NCBI GenBank assembly: GCA_900765975.1
Contig: CAAFTS010000119.1
Span: forward strand, 1 to 14,421
DNA: 14,421 nucleotides
Direction of reading: 5' to 3'
Source: Lachnospiraceae bacterium
Lineage (GTDB): Bacteria > Bacillota > Clostridia > Lachnospirales > Lachnospiraceae
Position numbers and translations under genes: made by a program. Below the pieces are notes generated by a model. That model did no database searches, was not told where the DNA came from, and saw only the letters and a list, made by a program, of their open reading frames with translations. Shown here one piece after another: positions 8,027 to 14,421 of this stretch (the stretch's first letter is position 1; the number at the start of each line of letters is the position of its first letter).

Positions 8027-8057
8027 AAATATGTGACAGAAGAGGAGTATGGATAAT

Positions 8058-9590
8058 ATGAAAGTGATGAAGAAAATTGCTGCAGTATTGCTGGCTGTAA
8101 GTTTAGCGGTACCTTTTGTTGGAGTTCAGGCAGAAGCCGCAGATGGTACATTGATGTTCTCAGATCCACAGACAAAAGTGGGAGAGCAGGTAAGTGTAGA
8201 CCTGGTTGTGCAGTCTGGGGGCGCAACAATTGGTGATGTAGATGTTACAATGAAGTATGATACAACTGCGCTGGAGTTTGTAAGTGGCAATGAAGTGACA
8301 AGCGATGGGCAGGGAAATTTGACTTATTCTCATAAAGGAACCGGGAGTGAGACGGAACTGAGAACAACGATGGAATTTCGAGCATTAAAGCAAGGCGAGG
8401 CAAATATAACTGTTTCCGGACACACAGCTTATTTGTATTCCGATGAAGCGCTGAGTTTAAGTGAAGGTTCTTCGGTTGTTACGATTGATGTGGGAGCAGA
8501 TGGAAGTACATCTGTAGAACCATCGACTTCAACAAATACAAATACAACAGCATCGGCTACAGATGTGAAGGTCAATGTCAATGGTGAAGAATACAGCTTT
8601 TCAGAAGATTTTACAGCAGTAATGATTCCGGAAGGGTATTCAGAGACTAAAATGACATATAGCGGAGCAGAAAGAAAGTTTGTCGCAAACGAAAATGGTG
8701 TGAAGCTGGGATATCTGGTAGGTGCAGCAGGGAAAGGAAATTTCTTCTTATATAATGAAGATAACGCTACATTTTCTCCGTTTGTGGAAATGGGTGTATC
8801 AGAGACAACTTCCATTATTCTTTTGACTGATGTAGACGCAGTCTCTTTGCCGGAGAATTATCAAAAAGCAGATTTGCAGGTGGGAGATTACACGTTCCCT
8901 GCTTGGCAGGACATGGAGCATGAAGGTTATTATGCAATGTATGCATTGAATACAACAACTGGTAAAAAGGGGTTGTATCAGTATGATACCGTTGATGGAA
9001 CTTATCAGAGATTGATTCTGCAGGACAATACAGAAAAGGAAACAGAAAAAGACGATGACTCTTTCCTTGGAAAAGTGAAGAATCTGATTTATAATCACTT
9101 TATGGTGTTCTTGATTATTTGTGCAGTTATTGTATTGGCAGTTATTATTCTGATCATTGTGATTTCTGTAAAACTTTATCATAGAAATGCAGAGTTAGAT
9201 GATCTCTATGACGAGTACGATATATTGGATGATGAAGAGGAAGAAGAGCCGACATCGAAAAAATCGAAAAAGCAGTTTGCAGGATTCCGTAAAAATGATT
9301 ATGACGAGGATGATGACTTCCTGGAAGATGATTATGATGGCACCTTTGAGGATGACGCAGATTTTGATGATTATGATGATGACTATGATTATGACGAGGA
9401 TGATGAATTTGCCGCAGATGACTATGATGAGTTTGGAGATGACTTTGAAGTAGGATATGATGAGGATGACTTGGATGACTTCGAAGATGAGGTAGCTGTT
9501 CCTAAAAAAACTCCGAAGAAATCAGAAAATAAGCAGAAAAGAGCAGAAAAGAAATCAGATCCATATGAAATAGATTTTATAGATCTGTAA
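8058..9590 (+). CDS. Secreted cohesin-like domain protein with one membrane segment and an acidic cytoplasmic tail
   Basis: A 510-residue protein. A signal peptide (residues 1 to about 25-27, VQAEAA cleavage region) is followed by a cohesin/carbohydrate-binding-type beta domain (about 30-146): strands such as VGEQVSVDLVV, GATIGDVDVTMKYDTTALEF and EANITVSG are typical. A Ser/Thr linker (about 147-168) joins a second unrecognised extracellular domain (about 169-322). One membrane segment (about 347-371) precedes a tail of some 139 residues made largely of Asp, Glu and Tyr (379-478), then a Lys-rich patch (483-499) and the end DPYEIDFIDL. No LPXTG signal or dockerin is seen. It follows the LCP gene by 31 bases, so they are probably co-transcribed. 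ATG 8058 gives AGGAG (8043-8047) a usable spacing; ATG 8049 would leave only one base. Function is unknown; a surface scaffold or sensor linked to the LCP enzyme is a guess. Confidence 0.88.
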   Translation: MKVMKKIAAVLLAVSLAVPFVGVQAEAADGTLMFSDPQTKVGEQVSVDLVVQSGGATIGDVDVTMKYDTTALEFVSGNEVTSDGQGNLTYSHKGTGSETELRTTMEFRALKQGEANITVSGHTAYLYSDEALSLSEGSSVVTIDVGADGSTSVEPSTSTNTNTTASATDVKVNVNGEEYSFSEDFTAVMIPEGYSETKMTYSGAERKFVANENGVKLGYLVGAAGKGNFFLYNEDNATFSPFVEMGVSETTSIILLTDVDAVSLPENYQKADLQVGDYTFPAWQDMEHEGYYAMYALNTTTGKKGLYQYDTVDGTYQRLILQDNTEKETEKDDDSFLGKVKNLIYNHFMVFLIICAVIVLAVIILIIVISVKLYHRNAELDDLYDEYDILDDEEEEEPTSKKSKKQFAGFRKNDYDEDDDFLEDDYDGTFEDDADFDDYDDDYDYDEDDEFAADDYDEFGDDFEVGYDEDDLDDFEDEVAVPKKTPKKSENKQKRAEKKSDPYEIDFIDL

Positions 9591-9639
9591 TATATTAGAA
9601 AAATTAAGAATAAGATGGTTTCTTGAGAAAATTGGGGAA

Positions 9640-9685
9640 AAGAAGGTAAAAATAGCAATATGCTGATTTTTTATCTTCTTTTTTT
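9640..9685 (+). terminator. Rho-independent terminator after the cohesin-protein gene
   Basis: AAGAAGGTAAAAATAGCA (9640-9657) pairs with TGCT, a bulged G, then ATTTTTTATCTTCTT (9661-9680). The stem is long and A/T-rich with one or two single-base bulges and a three-base loop. A T run continues to 9685. It lies 50 bases after the stop at 9590 and before the glmS promoter. Confidence 0.75.
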
Positions 9686-9708
9686 GAAATTTTGGTGAAA
9701 AATAATTG

Positions 9709-9737
9709 TTAACAAGATATGAAAAAAATGTTACAAT
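9709..9737 (+). promoter_or_regulatory. Sigma-A promoter of glmS with extended -10
   Basis: TTAACA (9709-9714) and TACAAT (9732-9737) are separated by 17 bases, and TG at 9729-9730 makes an extended -10. The expected leader is only about 28 bases to ATG 9772. That leaves no room for the glmS ribozyme found upstream of many Firmicute glmS genes. Confidence 0.75.
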
Positions 9738-9771
9738 CAAAAGAACTTTAACAAAGTAAAGGAGAAAAGCT

Positions 9772-11598
9772 ATGTGTGGAATCGTAGGTTACATTGGAAA
9801 TCAGCAGGCAGCTCCAATTTTGCTGGATGGACTATCAAAATTGGAATATCGAGGATATGATTCAGCGGGAATCGCTGTGTATGATGGTGAGAAAATTAAC
9901 ATGACAAAGTCGAGAGGACGGCTGAAGGTTCTTAGTGAGCTGACACAAGATGGGAACTCTATGCCGGGTGTGCTTGGCATTGGGCATACTCGATGGGCAA
10001 CGCATGGAGAACCGTCAGATGTAAATGCTCATCCGCATTTTAATAAAGCGGAAACGATAGCCGTTGTGCATAATGGGATTATTGAAAATTATTTGAAATT
10101 AAAAAAGAAACTTATTGCAAAAGGGTATGAGTTTATTTCTGAAACAGATACAGAGGTGATCGCTCATCTGTTGGATTATTATTATGATGGAAATCCATTA
10201 CGTGCAATTACAAAAGTAATGCACCGAATGGAGGGTTCGTATGCTTTGGGGATTGTGTTTAAGGATCATCCGCAGGAATTGTATGCTGTTAGAAAGGACA
10301 GTCCTTTGATTGTGGGACATACGGACGGAGGGAATATTATAGCTTCGGATGTTCCGGCAGTTTTAAAATATACGCGGGATGTCATTTTTATTGAGAATGA
10401 AGAAATTGTATGCATGAAAGAGGATTCCTTGGAAATTTTTAATGTGGATCAGGAACCTATTGAAAAAAAGAGTACTCATATTGATTGGGATGTAGAAGCG
10501 GCTGAAAAAGGTGGCTATGAGCATTTTATGTTAAAGGAAATGTATGAGCAGCCGAAAGCAATTTTGGATACGTTTTCACCGAGAATCAAGGGTGATAAGA
10601 TTGAAATTGAAGAATTGAATATGACGGACGAGGAAATTCGAAATATACGGAAGATCATGATTGTTGCTTGTGGTTCTGCTTATCATGCAGGTGTGACGGC
10701 AAAGTATGTTTTTGAGGGGATGGCTCGTATTCCGGTTGAAGTGGACGTAGCGTCTGAGTTCCGTTACCGGAATCCAATTCTGGAAAAAGATACTCTGGTT
10801 ATTGTGATCAGTCAATCAGGAGAAACGGCAGATTCGCTAGCTGCTTTGCGGGAATCAAAGAGCCGAGGAGTAAAAGTATTGGGAATTGTGAATGTAATCG
10901 GAAGTTCTATTGCACGTGAAGCGGACTGTGTCATGTATACGTGGGCAGGTCCGGAGATTGCGGTGGCAACTACAAAAGCATATTCCTGTCAGCTGATTGC
11001 GCTGGATCTTTTGGCAATGAAATTTGCGTATGCAAGAGGGGCAATCTCTTCTTCAGAACTGCAGGGATATATTGAAGATATGAAATGTCTTCCGGAACAA
11101 GTAGAGCTGCTTTTAAACAATAAAAACCGTATTCAAAAATTTGCCAATCGCTATTTGGCAGCAAAAGATGTCTTTTTTATCGGGCGTGGCATTGATTATG
11201 CAATTTCTCTTGAGGGATCATTGAAACTAAAAGAAATTTCGTATATTCATTCAGAAGCATATGCAGCCGGAGAGTTGAAACATGGAACTATCTCTTTGAT
11301 CGAAGAGGGAACACTGGTGGCAGCAGTGCTTACACAGGAAGAGTTATATAAAAAGATGATCAGCAATATGGTTGAAGTACGCACCCGGGGCGCCTTTGTG
11401 CTTGCAGTGACGAATGAAGGGAATACAGAGGTGGAAAGAGCATCCGATTATGTGATTTATATTCCGGAGACCAATCCGTATTTTACAAATTCACTGGCAA
11501 TTATACCGCTGCAGTTGTTTGGATATTACATTTCTGTCGGAAGAGGTTGCGATGTGGATAAGCCGAGAAACCTGGCAAAGTCCGTAACTGTAGAATAA
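9772..11598 (+). CDS. glmS: Glutamine--fructose-6-phosphate aminotransferase (isomerizing)
   Basis: A 608-residue enzyme of normal length that makes glucosamine-6-phosphate from fructose-6-phosphate and glutamine, the entry step to UDP-GlcNAc for peptidoglycan and other glycans, in the cytoplasm. The N-terminal class II glutamine amidotransferase domain starts MCGIVGYIG, with Cys2 as the nucleophile once Met is removed, and has LEYRGYDSAG, the GHTRWATHG loop and VVHNGIIENY. Two SIS sugar-isomerase domains follow, with ACGSAYHAG, ISQSGETADSL, AGPEIAVATTKAY and SEAYAAGELKHG (the Glu/Lys loop of the isomerase site). The ending KPRNLAKSVTVE is the conserved C-terminus. GGAG (9761-9764) is seven bases before ATG 9772. 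It has its own promoter and is thus controlled separately from the LCP operon. The location suits supply of GlcN for surface glycans, but glmS is a housekeeping gene. Confidence 0.98.
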   Translation: MCGIVGYIGNQQAAPILLDGLSKLEYRGYDSAGIAVYDGEKINMTKSRGRLKVLSELTQDGNSMPGVLGIGHTRWATHGEPSDVNAHPHFNKAETIAVVHNGIIENYLKLKKKLIAKGYEFISETDTEVIAHLLDYYYDGNPLRAITKVMHRMEGSYALGIVFKDHPQELYAVRKDSPLIVGHTDGGNIIASDVPAVLKYTRDVIFIENEEIVCMKEDSLEIFNVDQEPIEKKSTHIDWDVEAAEKGGYEHFMLKEMYEQPKAILDTFSPRIKGDKIEIEELNMTDEEIRNIRKIMIVACGSAYHAGVTAKYVFEGMARIPVEVDVASEFRYRNPILEKDTLVIVISQSGETADSLAALRESKSRGVKVLGIVNVIGSSIAREADCVMYTWAGPEIAVATTKAYSCQLIALDLLAMKFAYARGAISSSELQGYIEDMKCLPEQVELLLNNKNRIQKFANRYLAAKDVFFIGRGIDYAISLEGSLKLKEISYIHSEAYAAGELKHGTISLIEEGTLVAAVLTQEELYKKMISNMVEVRTRGAFVLAVTNEGNTEVERASDYVIYIPETNPYFTNSLAIIPLQLFGYYISVGRGCDVDKPRNLAKSVTVE

Positions 11599-11607
11599 GT
11601 CATATTT

Positions 11608-11632
11608 TGTTTGATAATTAAACACATTTTTA
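11608..11632 (+). terminator. Weak candidate terminator after glmS
   Basis: TGTTTGA (11608-11614) pairs with TTAAACA (11618-11624) around a three-base loop, followed by CATTTTTA. The stem is short and nearly all A/T, so it may only attenuate transcription and let some glmS transcripts run into htrA. No better hairpin exists in the 89-base gap. Confidence 0.3.
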
Positions 11633-11646
11633 TCACAAATTCCCGT

Positions 11647-11652
11647 TATGAT
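11647..11652 (+). promoter_or_regulatory. Possible -10 element for htrA
   Basis: TATGAT at 11647-11652 is a good -10 match placed about 35 bases before ATG 11688. No convincing -35 lies at 16-18 bases upstream, so either an activator is needed or the promoter is the alternative TATATA at 11656-11661. Offered as the likeliest site only. Confidence 0.25.
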
Positions 11653-11687
11653 AGCTATATAAAATACAAGAGAAGGAAGGATTTTAT

Positions 11688-12998
11688 ATGGAAAATCAAT
11701 ATAGTTATTATAATCCGGAAAATCAAAATGAAAATACAAAGTTTACGGGAGGCAGTGATTTTAATCAGCCACACTACGAGAAGAAACCGAAAAAAAAGAT
11801 GCCGAAAGCGATTATTGTAATTGGGTGTGCACTGCTATTTGGAGTTGTTGCCAGTGGAACATTTCTGACAACTAATTTTATTGGAAATAAGATTTTAGGT
11901 TTAAGAGATTCGGTTCAAACAACAGGAGAATCTTCAGCCAAAGTAAATAGCACACAATTAAATCAGTCTTCTAGTGTAATTACATCAGACGTGTCAGACG
12001 TAGTAGATAAGGTGATGCCGTCGCTGGTATCGATTACGAATATGAGCATTCAGGAAGTACAGAGTTTCTTTGGTGGTTATCAACAGCAACAATCAGAAAG
12101 TGCAGGAAGTGGAATTATTATCAGCCAGACAGATACAGAACTTTTGATGGTGACAAATAACCATGTAGTTGAAGGAAGTCAGACATTGACGGTAACATTT
12201 GCTGACGGTACAAGTGTGGAGGCAAACATTAAGGGAACCAATGCAGATCATGACATTGCTGTTATTGCAGTTCCTATGAAAGAGCTTTCTGATGAGACAC
12301 TGGATGCAATTGCAGTTGCAACATTGGGAGATTCTACAAAGCTTAATATTGGGGAACCGGCAATTGCAATTGGAAATGCTCTTGGATATGGACAGTCTGT
12401 TACAACTGGTGTGATCAGTGCTGTGGATCGTGAGAGTACAACAGTAGATGAAACAACTGGTAAAACAGTTTCTAGTGGAGTAAAATTGATTCAGACAGAT
12501 GCAGCAATTAATCCTGGAAATAGTGGTGGAGCTCTTGTAAATGCAAATGGCGAGGTTGTCGGAATTAGTTCTTCTAAACTTGCAGGAACGATGGTTGAAG
12601 GGATGGGATATGCGATTCCAATCAGTGATGTGTCTGATATTATTTCCGATTTGATGAATCGAGAGACAAAGGCAAAGGTTGCAGAAAAAGATCAGGGCTT
12701 TCTTGGAATTACTGGATTTGATGTGGATTCTCAGAGTGCAGAACGTTATCATATGCCAACCGGTGTTTATGTGGAAAATGTTGTAAAAGGCGGTGGCGCT
12801 GCAAAAGCAGGAATTACAAAAGGGAATATTGTTACCGGTCTGGAAGGCGTTAGTATAGATAATATGGAAGAGCTACAGAGAGAGCTCCAGTATTACGCAA
12901 AGGGTGAAACCGTTAAGGTGACAATAGAGATTCCAGAAAATAATGGAGAATATACAGAGAAAACGATTGAAGTTACTCTGGGAGAAAAGACAGAATAA
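11688..12998 (+). CDS. htrA: HtrA/DegP-type membrane-anchored serine protease with one PDZ domain
   Basis: A 436-residue S1C-family protease for quality control of misfolded exported proteins. A hydrophilic cytoplasmic N-terminus rich in Asn, Tyr and Lys (residues 1-40) leads to a membrane anchor (about 41-61). The chymotrypsin-like domain (about 100-325) holds the complete catalytic triad: His159 in TNNHV, Asp189 in HDIAV and Ser279 in NPGNSGGA. A single PDZ domain follows (about 335-430), with GFLGITG and NVVKGGGAAKAGI. Layout and length match HtrA/HtrB/YyxA-like proteins of Firmicutes. GGAAGG (11675-11680) lies seven bases before ATG 11688. It stands alone between the glmS gap and its own strong terminator. 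Such genes are often induced by envelope stress, but no CssR-like site could be recognised here. Confidence 0.95.
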   Translation: MENQYSYYNPENQNENTKFTGGSDFNQPHYEKKPKKKMPKAIIVIGCALLFGVVASGTFLTTNFIGNKILGLRDSVQTTGESSAKVNSTQLNQSSSVITSDVSDVVDKVMPSLVSITNMSIQEVQSFFGGYQQQQSESAGSGIIISQTDTELLMVTNNHVVEGSQTLTVTFADGTSVEANIKGTNADHDIAVIAVPMKELSDETLDAIAVATLGDSTKLNIGEPAIAIGNALGYGQSVTTGVISAVDRESTTVDETTGKTVSSGVKLIQTDAAINPGNSGGALVNANGEVVGISSSKLAGTMVEGMGYAIPISDVSDIISDLMNRETKAKVAEKDQGFLGITGFDVDSQSAERYHMPTGVYVENVVKGGGAAKAGITKGNIVTGLEGVSIDNMEELQRELQYYAKGETVKVTIEIPENNGEYTEKTIEVTLGEKTE

Positions 12999-13016
12999 AA
13001 TAAAGAATAAAAGAGT

Positions 13017-13063
13017 AAAAGGTTTCGATGGTGAAAATTATGTCGGAACCTTTTCTTTTTTTT
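13017..13063 (+). terminator. Rho-independent terminator of htrA
   Basis: AAAAGGTTTCGA (13017-13028) pairs with TCGGAACCTTTT (13043-13054) over 12 pairs with one G-T. After one C comes a run of eight T (13056-13063). It is 18 bases after the htrA stop. The first apparent start of the cotJA frame (13028) lies inside this hairpin and is not used. Confidence 0.93.
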
Positions 13064-13065
13064 CC

Positions 13066-13073
13066 CATACTAT
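13066..13073 (+). promoter_or_regulatory. Sigma-E (sporulation) -10-like element upstream of cotJ
   Basis: CATACTAT at 13066-13073 differs at one position from the mother-cell sigma-E -10 sequence CATACAAT known from Bacillus, and sits 35 bases before cotJA. The Bacillus subtilis cotJ operon is read by sigma-E, so the place fits. The -35 side would fall in the htrA terminator stem and matches poorly, which lowers confidence. Confidence 0.5.
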
Positions 13074-13108
13074 GTAAGTGTATAGAAAGTGAAAAGGAGC
13101 ATGTTAAA

Positions 13109-13399
13109 ATGGCAAATTATCAGAATAATATGCGTTACGGCCGCAATGGCAATCCGTATCCGCAATATTCCAACTGTATGAACCAGCGGCAAATGCAGCC
13201 GGAAAAAAATGACTGCGGATGTAAGGAAAAGAAAGATACGTTTACCGGTATGGGGATGACAGGAATGCCGATTGCTATGGCGTATGTACCTTGGCAAAAA
13301 TGGCGTAGAGTTTATGATGTATGTGAAGGTTTTGCAAAGGGCACTATTTTTCAAGAACTGGATCTTTCGTTTGAAGGGAGAGGAGGCTGTAATCGATGA
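13109..13399 (+). CDS. cotJA: Spore coat-associated protein CotJA
   Basis: A 96-residue protein. The C-terminal half, AMAYVPWQKWRRVYD and GTIFQELDLSFEG, matches the CotJA family (about 80 residues in Bacillus). The N-terminal half is a low-complexity Asn/Tyr/Gln/Met stretch with a Cys pair, NDCGCKEKK, which looks lineage-specific. CotJ proteins are made in the mother cell and laid into an inner layer of the spore coat. I chose ATG 13109 because AAGGAG (13094-13099) sits nine bases before it. A longer frame from GTG 13028 would begin inside the htrA terminator. Its last residues GRGGCNR are coded by the ribosome site of cotJB, and its stop overlaps the cotJB start by four bases (ATGA). Confidence 0.9.
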   Translation: MANYQNNMRYGRNGNPYPQYSNCMNQRQMQPEKNDCGCKEKKDTFTGMGMTGMPIAMAYVPWQKWRRVYDVCEGFAKGTIFQELDLSFEGRGGCNR

Positions 13400-13665
13400 G
13401 TGAATGTCCATGTAGAAAAGAATTGCTTCAGAAAATAAATGAAGCAAGTTTTGCGGTAGATGAAGTGAAGTTGTTTTTAGATACCCATCCGTATGATGAA
13501 GAGGCTTTGGAGTATTTTGAAGAATATAGTCATATTCGTAATGAAGCAATGAAAATGTATGCAGAACATTATGGATCTTTGACAGTTGATACTGAAATAT
13601 ATGCGTGTGGAAATACATGGAAATGGGTGGATGAACCATGGCCATGGCAGGAAGGAGGCTGTTGA
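13396..13665 (+). CDS. cotJB: Spore coat protein CotJB
   Basis: An 89-residue protein that matches CotJB throughout: the N-terminal helix LLQKINEASFAVDEVKLFLD, the THPYDEEAL segment, and the tryptophan-rich C-terminus WKWVDEPWPWQ that marks the family. It works with CotJA and CotJC in the coat; its biochemical role is not known. AGGAGG (13381-13386) is nine bases before ATG 13396, and the start overlaps cotJA by four bases, so translation is coupled. Cysteines at both ends (MSECPC and the final GGC) could be cross-linked in the coat, which is inference. cotJC begins four bases after its stop. Confidence 0.92.
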   Translation: MSECPCRKELLQKINEASFAVDEVKLFLDTHPYDEEALEYFEEYSHIRNEAMKMYAEHYGSLTVDTEIYACGNTWKWVDEPWPWQEGGC

Positions 13666-13669
13666 TTAT

Positions 13670-14290
13670 ATGTGGAATTATGAAAAAAGATTACAGTATC
13701 CGGTGAGGATTACACAGACGAATCCTAAAATTGCACAGATTATCATTACGCAGTTTGGAGGACCGGATGGCGAGCTGGCGGCATCGATGCGATATTTGGC
13801 ACAGCGCTATACGATGCCATATAAAGAAGTGACTGCTACATTGACTGATATTGGCACGGAAGAACTTGCACATATGGAGATGATCTGTGCGATTGTTTAT
13901 CAACTGACGAAAAATCTGACGCCTGAAGAGTTAAAAGAGTCCGGTTTCGACAAGTATTATGTGGATCATACGTTGGCGCTTTGGCCACAGGCGGCAAGCG
14001 GGGCTCCATGGACTGCAACTTATTTTCAATCCAAGGGGGATCCGATTACAGATTTACATGAAGATTTGGCGGCAGAACAAAAAGCCAGAACAACTTATGA
14101 TAATATTCTCCGGCTTGTAAAAGATCCGGAAGTGTGTGATCCAATTCGTTTCCTGAGAAAACGAGAAATTGTGCATTATCAAAGATTTGGGGAAAGCCTT
14201 AGAATTGTGCAGGAAAAATTGGATAGTAAAAATTTTTATGCAATCAATCCGGAGTTTGATGTTCGGCAGGGATGTGGCTGCGGCAGATAA
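13670..14290 (+). CDS. cotJC: Spore coat protein CotJC, manganese-catalase family
   Basis: A 206-residue protein, homologous to dimanganese catalases and slightly longer than Bacillus CotJC (about 189). The four-helix ferritin-like core carries metal ligands where Mn catalases have them: Glu35 in PDGELAAS, Glu65 and His68 in EELAHME, Glu136 in LAAEQKAR, and Glu166/His169 in REIVHYQ. All expected ligands appear present, so peroxide removal at the spore surface is plausible; this is family inference. Start ATG 13670 matches the family N-terminus MWNYEKRLQYPV. GGAGG (13654-13658) lies 11 bases upstream, a little long. An earlier in-frame ATG at 13586 lies inside cotJB and is rejected. The C-terminus ends in GCGCGR, a Cys-Gly tail. 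No plus-strand terminator follows before the tRNA. Confidence 0.95.
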   Translation: MWNYEKRLQYPVRITQTNPKIAQIIITQFGGPDGELAASMRYLAQRYTMPYKEVTATLTDIGTEELAHMEMICAIVYQLTKNLTPEELKESGFDKYYVDHTLALWPQAASGAPWTATYFQSKGDPITDLHEDLAAEQKARTTYDNILRLVKDPEVCDPIRFLRKREIVHYQRFGESLRIVQEKLDSKNFYAINPEFDVRQGCGCGR

Positions 14291-14321
14291 GAAGAGAATG
14301 CGGAGGAGACGGAAGAACATG

Positions 14322-14347
14322 AAAAAAGCCGGCGGAAATTCGCCGGC
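14322..14347 (-). terminator. GC-rich terminator for the minus-strand tRNA unit
   Basis: GCCGGCG (14328-14334) pairs perfectly with CGCCGGC (14341-14347) around a six-base loop. Read on the minus strand, the stem is followed by six T (14327-14322), the classical form. On the plus strand the bases after the stem are AAGTACATAA, without a T run, so it would not end cotJC transcripts well. Confidence 0.85.
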
Positions 14348-14380
14348 AAGTACATAAAGTTGTTAATTGAAATTAAAAAA

Positions 14381-14421
14381 TCGGGGTGACAGGATTCGAA
14401 CCTGCGGCCTCACGGCCCCCA
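14381..14421 (-). tRNA. tRNA-Pro(GGG), 3' part only
   Basis: The minus strand read from the right edge gives exactly the 41 bases of tRNA positions 33-73. These are T33, anticodon GGG, G37, the 3' side of the anticodon stem CCGTG, variable loop AGGCC, T stem GCAGG/CCTGT around loop TTCGAAT, acceptor 3' strand CACCCCG and discriminator A. Anticodon GGG with G37 marks proline. The 5' part lies beyond the window. CCA is not encoded; the next minus-strand bases are TTTTTT, so CCA must be added by the nucleotidyltransferase. Confidence 0.92.

Noticed and set aside
9199-9453. Plus-strand frame rich in Met, Thr and Lys inside the acidic-tail region
   Set aside because: It is the shifted reading of GAT/GAC-rich codons and has no ribosome site of its own.
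9094-9590. LPXTG-type sorting signal in the cohesin-like protein
   Set aside because: The hydrophobic segment is followed by about 139 residues and no LPXTG motif precedes it, so it is a membrane helix.
9591-9771. glmS ribozyme
   Set aside because: The region holds a terminator and a strong promoter with a leader of about 28 bases; no ribozyme core could be recognised by eye.
12093-12752. Minus-strand open frame of 219 codons inside htrA
   Set aside because: It is a Cys/Ser/Asn-rich shadow of a clear protease gene, typical of the antisense of AT-rich coding DNA.
13028-13108. N-terminal extension of CotJA from GTG 13028
   Set aside because: It begins in the htrA terminator hairpin and lacks a ribosome site; ATG 13109 has a good one.
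1-14421. Insertion sequences, phage genes or attachment sites
   Set aside because: No transposase, integrase or flanking inverted/direct repeats were seen; the partial tRNA at the right edge has no attachment repeat in view.

Overview
The window looks like chromosomal DNA of a low-GC, spore-forming Firmicute, most likely a gut Lachnospiraceae (Blautia/Dorea/Mediterraneibacter-like). The grounds are AT-rich coding with AGGAGG-type ribosome sites, a complete cotJABC spore-coat operon, an LCP wall-glycan ligase, a short HtrA with one PDZ domain, and a tRNA-Pro without an encoded CCA. The family assignment is inferred from protein style, not from a marker gene.

All complete protein genes lie on the plus strand, in four blocks separated by hairpin terminators. 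Block 1 (left edge to about 6.55 kb) is the 3' part of a surface-glycan operon. It runs: C-terminal half of a fold-type III PLP decarboxylase, a small DltC-like carrier protein, two GT4 glycosyltransferases, a GT2 glycosyltransferase, a Core-2/I-branching type glycosyltransferase, and a Wzx/MATE-like flippase. It ends at a strong terminator. The decarboxylase/carrier pair suggests that an amino acid is loaded on a carrier and decarboxylated to an amine-bearing acyl group, perhaps to decorate the glycan. The loading ligase and the rest of the operon would lie left of the window.

Block 2 (about 6.6-9.7 kb) starts at a good sigma-A promoter. It encodes an LCP phosphotransferase, which would attach a lipid-linked glycan to peptidoglycan, and a secreted cohesin-like protein with one membrane segment and a long, extremely acidic cytoplasmic tail. 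It ends at an A/T-rich hairpin terminator. Block 3 is glmS under its own extended -10 promoter; its product starts the pathway to UDP-GlcNAc, so it feeds both peptidoglycan and the neighbouring glycan. It is followed by an HtrA-type membrane-anchored serine protease with its own terminator.

Block 4 (about 13.07-14.29 kb) is cotJA-cotJB-cotJC, tightly coupled, with a sigma-E-like -10 sequence directly upstream. At the right edge a partial tRNA-Pro(GGG) lies on the minus strand, converging on cotJ, with a GC-rich terminator facing it.

The least ordinary parts are the decarboxylase-carrier module beside the glycan genes and the cohesin/acidic-tail membrane protein paired with the LCP enzyme. 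Everything else is a recognisable family. No insertion sequence, CRISPR array, prophage or plasmid origin is visible. No gene-free stretch exceeds about 190 bases.
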